From: a virus
DNA: 23,127 nucleotides
IMG/VR virus record: IMGVR_UViG_3300042485_003792
Location: 1 to 23,127 of that record
Reading direction: 5' to 3' (one strand)
Shown in pieces: positions 14,088-19,954 of this stretch. The position numbers and the translations under genes were made by a program. The notes under the pieces are model-generated. The model was not told the DNA's origin and did not search any database. It saw only the letters and a program-made list of their open reading frames with translations. How positions within the stretch are numbered: position 1 is the first letter of the stretch; every line of letters starts with the position of its first letter.

Positions 14088-15062
14088 CTATAAAAATAAA
14101 TTCTTAAAGTTCATACCTAGTTCTGAAGATGAGACATAAACCCCACTTAAGATTCTTTCGACATCTATAGCATCTACTACAGCATCATTCATAAGATAAA
14201 ATTTACCTTTTCCTTTTTCACTTACGTTTAAGATATACCCTATATCTTTACCCATTCTAGGTTTTTTGTAGAGTTTGTTAGATAGTACTCTTTTTAAAAG
14301 TTTAGCAGCACCTTCTTTAGCAGTAGCTTCAGGTGATATATCTAATTTATTATATAGCGAATCAATACTTTTATATAGGGGCTCAAACATATCTATATCT
14401 CTTAGTGACTTGTTTTTTTCAAAACTAGACATTATATCGAATGCTGGGACTATATCCATTGCTTTAAAGTTACCTGGGTTAACTGTGATTTGGGAGTTTT
14501 CGTCAAATTCACTAAATAGAGTTAAGATGCCAAATACTTTGTTTAACAAAGCAACGTTTTCTTTATCGCCGGCAAATTTACCTAATGTGATATTGGATGT
14601 CTCGTATGATTTGATTTCGCACCCAATACCATCAATGGTTAAATCCGGGTCTTCTCCTTTTCTAGAGTCTGTAACGTTATGTCTATTGACATTATATTCA
14701 AACGCCCAGTAAGTAGCAATTTCTCCTTTACCAGCTCCTGCTGTTGGAATTTCGCTATCTTTTTTTAGTGGGAGAGTTGAATATAATTGTACCCAAATTT
14801 TTTCGTCTTCTCCACCTAAGTTAAAATCATCACCTAAACTTAAGGGAGTATTACAAGTTGGAATTTTTTCGCCTTCTTTTAAATTTAAAGCTTTACGAAT
14901 TCTGATATCATAATCTGCTTGTGCCTCGTTGATGATAATTTCACCCATAAAATTTTCAGCTAGTTCAAATAACATAGCTTTATCTTTTGAATCGTTCATG
15001 TCAGGATATCCTTTTGGGAATTTCCAAGCTACACTTTTGATAAATTTATCCAAATTATCCAT
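14088..15062 (-). CDS. PD-(D/E)XK nuclease-like late protein
   Basis: This 324-residue protein has, after an N-terminal helical segment (1-46), GAGKGEIATYWAFEY (109-123) and then DPDLTIDGIGCEIKSYE (138-154). P139-D140 followed after eight residues by E149-I-K151 fits the PD-(D/E)XK nuclease core, and E114 in the preceding helix fits the extra acidic residue seen in many members. The C-terminal half (165-324) is helical with a basic patch (LLKRVLSNKLYKKPRMGKD). I44-N-E46 followed by A47 (IIINEAQAD) could be a gp21 cut releasing the nuclease-like part. It might cut host DNA after ejection, or process DNA during packaging. The fold is assigned by motif only. Confidence 0.83.
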   Translation of the reverse strand: MDNLDKFIKSVAWKFPKGYPDMNDSKDKAMLFELAENFMGEIIINEAQADYDIRIRKALNLKEGEKIPTCNTPLSLGDDFNLGGEDEKIWVQLYSTLPLKKDSEIPTAGAGKGEIATYWAFEYNVNRHNVTDSRKGEDPDLTIDGIGCEIKSYETSNITLGKFAGDKENVALLNKVFGILTLFSEFDENSQITVNPGNFKAMDIVPAFDIMSSFEKNKSLRDIDMFEPLYKSIDSLYNKLDISPEATAKEGAAKLLKRVLSNKLYKKPRMGKDIGYILNVSEKGKGKFYLMNDAVVDAIDVERILSGVYVSSSELGMNFKNLFL

Positions 15063-15532
15063 TATGCTACTGGTTCAGCTACTGGTTCAGCTACTGGTTC
15101 AGCTACTGGTTCTTCTATTGAGGTTTCTGTTTCTGTTCCTGTTTCTGTTCCTTCAGTAGATGCTTCTGTTTTACCTCCGTAACGTAATATACGAGCTATA
15201 GATTCACAAGCCGATTCTTCCTCGTTTAGGTTAAGTAGATAGTATTTTTTACCTTCTATTTGAGCAATAAAAGTTTTAGGTGTATAAATAAGATAGAAAT
15301 CTTGTCCGTTTTTTAAATTAATACGGAAAGTAGTAGGACGAGGAGCAACCCAATCAATTGAGGCTAAAAAGTAGTCGAAATCTGCTGTAAGTAAATCGAC
15401 TATAACTTTTTTGAGTTCTGGAAATTTGGTTAGTTCATCGTACTCGGCAGCAGCAACGTCAGCCTTAAGTCTGCCTTTATAGACATCCTTAGCTAACGTT
15501 TTAATTTTTGCTACAAGATCTTCACGAGTCAT
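15062..15532 (-). CDS. Late protein with EPVA repeat tail
   Basis: This 156-residue protein has a helical N-terminus (1-50) and a small beta-rich core (WVAPRPTTFRINLKNGQDFY, 61-80; AQIEGKKYYLLNLNEEE, 90-106). It ends in a Thr/Glu-rich linker (TEGTETGTETETS, 126-138) and four EPVA units. The linker and tail are low-complexity and encoded by a 12-base tandem repeat, so the tail length could change by slippage. The core resembles uncharacterised structural proteins of T4-like aquatic phages. It is coupled by one-base overlaps on both sides. Confidence 0.83.
   Translation of the reverse strand: MTREDLVAKIKTLAKDVYKGRLKADVAAAEYDELTKFPELKKVIVDLLTADFDYFLASIDWVAPRPTTFRINLKNGQDFYLIYTPKTFIAQIEGKKYYLLNLNEEESACESIARILRYGGKTEASTEGTETGTETETSIEEPVAEPVAEPVAEPVA
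15066..15113. repeat. 12-bp tandem repeat, four copies
   Basis: Three exact copies of GCTACTGGTTCA are followed by a fourth ending in T (GCTACTGGTTCT). The repeat encodes EPVA units at the C-terminus of the 15062-15532 protein. It ends next to a second imperfect repeat of TTCTGTTTCTG type (about 15125-15150) coding the TETGTETET stretch. Unit length is a multiple of three, so copy changes keep the frame. Confidence 0.95.
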
Positions 15533-16197
15533 TATCTAGCTTTTAATTGTTTAGCTATTCTTTCAGCTAATGTTTCCGTTCTTTTTTCGTTTATCTCTAT
15601 ACCAGTGCTATTTAAAGCATCTGAAGCATCAATAACATCTACAGCAGCATCGATTTCTGGTTCTTTTAATTCGAAATCAAGGTAGTGCTTAGCACTAGAC
15701 ATCATTTCTTTTGCCTTGATGATTTTAGATTGCCACCAATGTGGAAAATCAACTTCACCTTTACCCTCAAACTGATCTACCATTTGGTAAAGATTCATAG
15801 CGTATTTTCCAATATGGTATAAATCGCTTTTAAGCATGTGTGGTTCGTCGTCTTCGTGTCCTAGATCAAGATCCTCGTTAGCTGGTTTAGCTTTAGAGAT
15901 GATGGCTTTTTGTAGGCCATCAGGTAAATTCTTTTGACCACCTTTTAAGGCAGGATCGCTATCGAATTCTTTAGAGAAGCCTGCTTTTTCTTGCATTAAA
16001 GCTGCTCTTACTAGCTCTTTTAGATTTGATTGTTCCATTTGTGTTTCTGTTACTTTTTTTGCTATATTGGTAGCGCGACCATACATTACTTTTTCTGCAT
16101 CTGAACCATAACGTTTAACAAGCCCACGCTTATTTTTTTTCATCTTCATGATAACGTCTTCGCGTTTAGCTAGTTCAGCTGAGGAAAGTTTTGCCAT
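15532..16197 (-). CDS. Two-module putative internal/core protein
   Basis: This 221-residue protein carries a basic N-terminal module (KREDVIMKMKKNKRGLVKRY, 11-30; MYGRATNIAKK, 38-48), a short helix like the leaders of neighbouring genes (NLKELVRAALMQEKAG, 58-73, with M68-Q-E70), and a second module with SDLYHIGKYAMNLYQMVDQF (124-143) and FPHWWQSKIIKAKEMM (151-166) leading to HYLDFE. Both modules recur, as I recall, in different combinations in late proteins of T4-like aquatic phages. The buried leader suggests a two-part protein that could be cut around residue 70. Its function is unknown. Leader sequence AAATAAAATGGC, no Shine-Dalgarno. Confidence 0.82.
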   Translation of the reverse strand: MAKLSSAELAKREDVIMKMKKNKRGLVKRYGSDAEKVMYGRATNIAKKVTETQMEQSNLKELVRAALMQEKAGFSKEFDSDPALKGGQKNLPDGLQKAIISKAKPANEDLDLGHEDDEPHMLKSDLYHIGKYAMNLYQMVDQFEGKGEVDFPHWWQSKIIKAKEMMSSAKHYLDFELKEPEIDAAVDVIDASDALNSTGIEINEKRTETLAERIAKQLKAR

Positions 16198-16207
16198 TTT
16201 ATTTTAT

Positions 16208-16567
16208 TTAGAATATATCTTCAAATTCTTCTACATCTTGTCCTTGTAACGTTGCAAGGGCTTCTATTGCTTCTTCTCTATTTAAAATACCTTTATCAAT
16301 ATGAATTTGCAAAGCTTTAACTTGAGTATCTAATGAATCGCCTTCATCGTAAAATTTAAGCATATACTTATCATATTTTTCTTGAAAATCATCAACTGGC
16401 ATTTTAGAAACATTAGTGAGATTAGCCTTTATATAATCTATTTCTTCATCTGAAGCATTAGACATAAGAGCATTATTTGGATCTACCATTATAGCAGTGT
16501 CTACTATTATTGCTTCTTTTAATAGTTTACCTTCAGCTAAATATTTTCTAAGATCAAAATTGCTCAT
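16208..16567 (-). CDS. Putative internal head protein, copy A of the FDLxKYLAEGKLLKE pair
   Basis: This 119-residue acidic protein begins MSNFDLRKYLAEGKLLKE. The leader has two possible gp21 cuts, L10-A-E12 followed by G13 and L16-K-E18 followed by A19. The mature part is helical and acidic (DEEIDYIKANL, 40-50; EEAIEALATLQGQDVEEFED near the end). It shares its leader and upstream DNA with the next gene upstream (16588-16947), which has the same length but a different body. The gene is distinctly AT-rich. Its function is unknown. Confidence 0.8.
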   Translation of the reverse strand: MSNFDLRKYLAEGKLLKEAIIVDTAIMVDPNNALMSNASDEEIDYIKANLTNVSKMPVDDFQEKYDKYMLKFYDEGDSLDTQVKALQIHIDKGILNREEAIEALATLQGQDVEEFEDIF

Positions 16568-16577
16568 TTTATTTTTT
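16515..16577. repeat. Direct repeat copy 1: leader region of the 119-residue gene pair
   Basis: Sixty-three bases covering the first codons and the upstream AT leader match positions 16895-16957 with about six differences, at a spacing of exactly 380 bases. Similarity fades right after the leader codons. Confidence 0.9.
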
Positions 16578-16587
16578 AATTTAATAT

Positions 16588-16947
16588 TTAAACTAATCCA
16601 GCTTTTTCATAAACTGTATCATCAGATACGCCTATCCAATTAGCCTTTATAAAACTAGTTTCACTCATATCATCTATATATCTCTCTGAGAATTCAAAAT
16701 AATCTTCTTTACTAATATCTTTTCCTTCAGGAAATTCAGATTTAAAATCATTTAATATCTCTTCATCTTCATAACTCTTAAAAATGTCTAATACTTGATT
16801 ATAAGATATATTAGGTGCAGCCTTAAAAGCAGCATCTAAATCAACTAGATCTTCATCTTTATCATAATAAAGATCAACATTAAACCCTTCATTTTCTTTT
16901 AATAGTTTACCTTCGGCGAGGTATTTTTTAAGGTCAAAATTGCTCAT
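16588..16947 (-). CDS. Putative internal head protein, copy B of the FDLxKYLAEGKLLKE pair
   Basis: This 119-residue, very acidic protein begins MSNFDLKKYLAEGKLLKE, differing from copy A by one residue in the first 18. Candidate cuts are L10-A-E12|G13 and L16-K-E18|N19. The body (NVDLYYDKDEDLVDLDAAF, 23-41; SYEDEEILNDFKSEFPEGKD) has no clear similarity to copy A. The two genes therefore look like one leader joined to two cargoes. Its start lies only 11 bases beyond the stop of the Hc1-like ORF. The function is unknown. Confidence 0.8.
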   Translation of the reverse strand: MSNFDLKKYLAEGKLLKENEGFNVDLYYDKDEDLVDLDAAFKAAPNISYNQVLDIFKSYEDEEILNDFKSEFPEGKDISKEDYFEFSERYIDDMSETSFIKANWIGVSDDTVYEKAGLV

Positions 16948-16957
16948 TTTATTTTAT
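16895..16957. repeat. Direct repeat copy 2: leader region of the 119-residue gene pair
   Basis: This is the partner of 16515-16577. It includes the ATTTTATTTTATTTT tract upstream of the ATG and the codons for the shared N-terminus. Confidence 0.9.
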
Positions 16958-16958
16958 T

Positions 16959-17132
16959 TTATTTTGCTTTGTCTTCTGCAGTAGATGCCTTGCGGTATTC
17001 TGTTGCTAGTTTTTTAAGTTCACCTGCTATTTTACGAGCACGTCCGTGTGCTGCTTTAGCTGTTTTGTGGTGCTCGATGGTTAGAGTTTCTAAAACTGTT
17101 ACCATTTTGTCGTGTAGTTCTTGTGATGTCAT
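16959..17132 (-). CDS. Hc1-like histone H1-type small basic protein
   Basis: This 57-codon ORF starts MTSQELHDKMVTVLETLTIE and continues HHKTAKAAHGRARKIAGEL then KKLATEYRKASTAEDKAK. The pattern RARK-x-x-x-EL-x-KL-x-x-x-(F/Y)RK-x-S at residues 31-50 closely matches Hc1-family histone-like proteins (Chlamydia Hc1 and the short Bacteroidota homologues), which bind DNA non-specifically. It is short but has strong, uninterrupted amphipathic helical periodicity, fills an otherwise empty gap, and has stop and start spacing like its neighbours. Its stop lies inside the AT leader of the next gene. It could help condense phage DNA or alter host nucleoid structure. The family assignment is from memory of the motif. 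Confidence 0.8.
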   Translation of the reverse strand: MTSQELHDKMVTVLETLTIEHHKTAKAAHGRARKIAGELKKLATEYRKASTAEDKAK

Positions 17133-17151
17133 ATCTTTTATTTATTTAGTT

Positions 17152-17880
17152 TTATTTAATTTTATTCCACATTGGGAATGCGATCTCGTCTACTTTTGCT
17201 TTTGTTGGCTCATCACCTGCAACAACGAAGTCGCGAGTGAAGAAGGTAATTGTGTTACCAACCTGAGTGATGAATTTTTGATCGCCAAACTCTTCTGCTT
17301 GTGCTCTTAGAGTCTCTAGGGAGTCAAGGATTTTTCTTGTATCACTTGGAAGTGAAGATAAAGAAACAATTCTTTTATCTACTACGATTGAATCATTTGC
17401 TGGTTTTTCTTCTTCGCCACCTTCGTCTTCAACTTCTTCTTCGGCATCAATTTTAATATCTGCTTCTTCTTCAGCTTCGCTCAAGTCTTCAGCCATGTAT
17501 GGATCTGCTTTAGTACCTATAATGCGAGCTAGAATATCGTCTAGGCTTTCTTCTTTTTCTTCAGCTTCATACACATTATCGCCGCCATACATGCCTTGTA
17601 AGGCAGCATCGTCATCCATAGAATTTTCAGCCATGAAAGCAGATTTGATCATTTCTTTTAATTCGTTTCTTTTCATTTTTGTTGTTGGTTTTTTTATCTC
17701 ATCCATTCTGGATTGAATATAGTATTCAAAATCTTCTACTACATCATCCTCAGACATATCGCTGTAGTCGCCTCCACGTGATAGGACACGGTCTACAGAA
17801 TCTAAATATAGTTCCACTTCGCTATCTTGAGCGTTTGGAACTTGTTTACGGATAATTTTTTCAATTGATGATAAGTCCAT
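17152..17880 (-). CDS. Acidic scaffold-like late protein with a buried leader motif
   Basis: This 242-residue protein has a helical N-terminal part (1-65) with FEYYIQSRMDEIKKP. An internal MKRNELKEMIKSAFMAENSM (69-88) looks like the N-terminal leader of other late genes (compare MKMRISELKKAIREMI) and ends M-A-E. Next is a strongly acidic segment (about 105-165, including EEEADIKIDAEEEVEDEGGE) and a folded C-terminal domain (PSDTRKILDSLETLRAQAEE; NTITFFTRDFVV). Acidic low-complexity segments are typical of scaffold or core proteins. The buried leader suggests either an upstream fusion or a protease site near residue 85. A TATTTATA motif ends 13 bases before the ATG. Confidence 0.82.
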   Translation of the reverse strand: MDLSSIEKIIRKQVPNAQDSEVELYLDSVDRVLSRGGDYSDMSEDDVVEDFEYYIQSRMDEIKKPTTKMKRNELKEMIKSAFMAENSMDDDAALQGMYGGDNVYEAEEKEESLDDILARIIGTKADPYMAEDLSEAEEEADIKIDAEEEVEDEGGEEEKPANDSIVVDKRIVSLSSLPSDTRKILDSLETLRAQAEEFGDQKFITQVGNTITFFTRDFVVAGDEPTKAKVDEIAFPMWNKIK

Positions 17881-17893
17881 AGTGATAATTTGT

Positions 17894-17901
17894 TATAAAT
17901 A
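17894..17901 (-). promoter_or_regulatory. TATTTATA motif at gene junction (candidate late promoter)
   Basis: The coding strand reads ACATATTTATAACAAATT. The motif lies 5 bases after the upstream stop (17907) and ends 13 bases before the ATG at 17880. Confidence 0.45.
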
Positions 17902-17906
17902 TGTAT

Positions 17907-18185
17907 TTATTTGTTAAGGCGTACCTTTGCTTTGGGGGTGTTTTTAACAAACTGTTTACCTTTCTTGCTTCCTGCTACTTTTTTTCGCGATGTGGCTGCT
18001 CTTTCTGCTTTAGTTAAACTTAGTGCTTTTGATTTTGGTAAACAACGTGTTGTTGCTTTACCTGGTTTCATTGTACCACAAGGACCGGTTATGTTACCCG
18101 CAGTATCTATACGCACCCAGTTCTCTTTTTTGAACCAGTCGCGTAGCGATTCTGTAATTATCTCTTGTAGACGTTCGTTTGTCAC
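17907..18185 (-). CDS. Small basic protein with GPCGT/RCLPK Cys-pair module
   Basis: This 92-residue, strongly basic protein begins MTNERLQEIITESLRDWFKK, with I10-T-E12 followed by S13 as a candidate gp21 site. It continues with NWVRIDTAGNITGPCGT (22-38; C36), RCLPKSKALSLTKAERAATS (47-66; C48) and a Lys-rich end (SRKKVAGSKKGKQFVKN). The CGT...CLPK...KAERAA.S.KK module is, as I recall, frequent in late proteins of T4-like aquatic phages, alone or fused to others. Charge and size suggest nucleic-acid binding inside the head. It overlaps the upstream gene by 4 bases. Confidence 0.82.
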   Translation of the reverse strand: MTNERLQEIITESLRDWFKKENWVRIDTAGNITGPCGTMKPGKATTRCLPKSKALSLTKAERAATSRKKVAGSKKGKQFVKNTPKAKVRLNK

Positions 18186-18883
18186 CCCTTCATCTGCCCT
18201 TTACAAACCTTAACAGCACGACCTGAAAGATAAGCAGATGATTTTTCTCCTGCTGCTTGTCTTTTTTTGATGTATGCTTTACCTTTTGGGCAAAGTTCTT
18301 CGTAAATAACACCTTCACCTAAACGAATAGTTTCCTCTCTATCATCGTCTCCCATTGTGGCAATCTTTAACAAGATTTTATCCATAACATCCTGTGTTAA
18401 ACCTTGGGTTTTACCTTTTGGGTTTTCTGGGGTGGCTAGGTATTTTGAATAACCAGTCATTTCCTCAATGGGTTCACCTACAATATCTTGGTAATCTTCC
18501 ATTGATAAAAGACCTCTTAGCTTAACGGCCTCGATAGCGCGTTCTGTTACCTTATGTAGGTCAATATCCTGTTCAGCATCCTCTCTTGCGTACTCTAACA
18601 TACGAAGGAATAAAGGAACATCCATTGCAATAATGTCTGTTGGATCTTCTTGTTCTTCATTAATTTGATTTTTTAATTGAGCAATTCTTTGTTTTAATTG
18701 TTCAATTTTAGCATCTGCTCCTTTACTTCCAAATTGGTTAGAAAAACGTATAAGTCTACGTAATTCATCTTCTAAAGAAGATATACTATTGTAATCTGGT
18801 CCATCATCTTCTATATCAAATTCATAATACCCTTCACCCATAGGTTTAGCAAAGAATTCTTGTACTTTTTTTAGGTCTTCCAT
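18182..18883 (-). CDS. Multi-module late protein with C-terminal Cys-pair basic domain
   Basis: This 233-residue protein has four visible parts: an N-terminal leader-like segment (MEDLKKVQEFFAKPMGEGYY, with M15-G-E17|G18), a Leu/Ile heptad helix (LEDELRRLIRFSNQ through QLKQRIAQLKNQINEE, 38-77), a helical module DVPLFLRMLEYAREDAEQDI (88-107) with LHKVTERAIEAVK, and a basic end LCPKGKAYIKKRQAAGEKSS (197-216) closing with VCKGQMKG (C198, C227). The last two modules are ones I recall from other late proteins of aquatic T4-like phages. The Cys pairs parallel those at 13474-14085 and 17907-18185. Likely a head or core protein; the role is unknown. Confidence 0.83.
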   Translation of the reverse strand: MEDLKKVQEFFAKPMGEGYYEFDIEDDGPDYNSISSLEDELRRLIRFSNQFGSKGADAKIEQLKQRIAQLKNQINEEQEDPTDIIAMDVPLFLRMLEYAREDAEQDIDLHKVTERAIEAVKLRGLLSMEDYQDIVGEPIEEMTGYSKYLATPENPKGKTQGLTQDVMDKILLKIATMGDDDREETIRLGEGVIYEELCPKGKAYIKKRQAAGEKSSAYLSGRAVKVCKGQMKG

Positions 18884-18886
18884 TAT

Positions 18887-19342
18887 TTATCTTTTTACAA
18901 TTCTAACCATATAACCTCTATCATCATCTTCAACGTCAAACATTCTATACCCATCTTCAAACTTAGTTTCTCGTTCAGCATTAGCAAATGTAACTTTATC
19001 GTTTTCGTCTCCAAAAACATCAATTCTATTTGATGTTGGGTCAAATCTAAGTTCTGGATATTTTGGTTTAAGTTCAGAAGCTATTTTCTCTAAAGTAGAC
19101 TCTTCAGCTTCCTCGTTTAAAGGTTCCATACCTAACTCATCATGTAATACGTTCATAAAGGATTTAAAGTTTTGAGAACCGTATTCGTCCTTTAAAACCC
19201 TAGCTACAGCTTTAGCAAACTCTTTATATCCTAGATTTTCTGGTAGGGCATTATTTATAGCCTTAGCTATAGGATTTTGAAGTTCCTCCCCAGCTTCTGC
19301 TAGGTATCGTTGTTTATTCCATTTGGATACATCAAATCCCAT
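18887..19342 (-). CDS. Putative internal head protein with YLAE leader
   Basis: This 151-residue protein begins MGFDVSKWNKQRYLAEAGEE, with L14-A-E16 followed by A17, the same YLAE site as the 16208 and 16588 genes. The body has a helical module NPIAKAINNALPENLGYKEF (23-42), continuing AKAVARVLKDEYGSQNFKSF and MNVLHDELG, then a beta-rich C-terminus (RFDPTSNRIDVFGDENDKV; GYMVRIVKR). The first module is of a type I recall from marine T4-like phages. It is 3 bases from the next gene. Its function is unknown. Confidence 0.83.
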   Translation of the reverse strand: MGFDVSKWNKQRYLAEAGEELQNPIAKAINNALPENLGYKEFAKAVARVLKDEYGSQNFKSFMNVLHDELGMEPLNEEAEESTLEKIASELKPKYPELRFDPTSNRIDVFGDENDKVTFANAERETKFEDGYRMFDVEDDDRGYMVRIVKR

Positions 19343-19364
19343 ATCTTTTTATATTAAGTGTGTT

Positions 19365-19372
19365 TATAAATA
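19365..19372 (-). promoter_or_regulatory. TATTTATA motif at gene junction (candidate late promoter)
   Basis: The coding strand reads ACTAATATTTATAAACACAC. The motif abuts the stop of the zinc-ribbon gene (19373) and ends 22 bases before the ATG at 19342. Confidence 0.45.
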
Positions 19373-19954
19373 TTAGTCTTTCTTTAGACTCTGTAAATAC
19401 TTAATAGTTTCCTCTTTTGACTCAAGTAGTTTGTTTTTAACTGAACCTGTCCATTTTTCTACGTCACCTGCTTCCGTGATATACGATTGGATAGCATTGT
19501 GTTTGATTTCCTCGTTCATCCATAGCTCAAACGTTTCTATAATACCTTCGATATCTGAATTATATATTGTTTTTTCGTATTCTTCCCAAAGTCCTTCTCT
19601 ACGGATAGCTGCTTCAAAATCTATTTGACAGTTAAAACAGCGTTTGTACATATTAAACCACTTCTTATCCAAATGGGGTTTCATTGTTTTCTTACAGGAA
19701 GGGCAAAAAATCGGGAAATTAACCGCTTCACGCGCTTTATCAAGTTTTGTAACATTTTGTTTAATGCCGTCCTTAATAGTCCACGTCTTATCTTCTTGAT
19801 CCCATATATCTCCTTCGATATGTGGACCTTCTTGTTCTTTTGTAAAACCGACTGAAGTTGAGGATTTATCTGCATATTTTCCTTTTACTAAATTTCTTAA
19901 TCTGTTAACGTCTTTTTCTACAAATTGTTTTTTCAGAACATTTTCTTTACTCAT
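19373..19954 (-). CDS. Zinc-ribbon late protein
   Basis: This 193-residue protein has a four-cysteine zinc ribbon: FCPSC (C84, C87) and RCFNC (C106, C109) separated by a basic loop (KKTMKPHLDKKWFNMYK). The N-terminal part contains DIWDQEDKTWTIKDGIKQNV (49-68), a conserved-looking block. The C-terminal part is an acidic amphipathic helix region with SYITEAGDVEKW (I-T-E|A). It resembles uncharacterised zinc-ribbon proteins of T4-like aquatic phages. It overlaps the 1021-residue gene by 4 bases, so the two are translated together. A DNA- or protein-binding role is likely; the target is unknown. Confidence 0.87.
   Translation of the reverse strand: MSKENVLKKQFVEKDVNRLRNLVKGKYADKSSTSVGFTKEQEGPHIEGDIWDQEDKTWTIKDGIKQNVTKLDKAREAVNFPIFCPSCKKTMKPHLDKKWFNMYKRCFNCQIDFEAAIRREGLWEEYEKTIYNSDIEGIIETFELWMNEEIKHNAIQSYITEAGDVEKWTGSVKNKLLESKEETIKYLQSLKKD

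Noticed and set aside
15566-15600. Treating every (L/I)-x-E in the window as a cleavage site
   Set aside because: The three-residue pattern is common by chance in Glu/Leu-rich proteins. Only sites within a short amphipathic N-terminal leader, or at an obvious module border, were counted.
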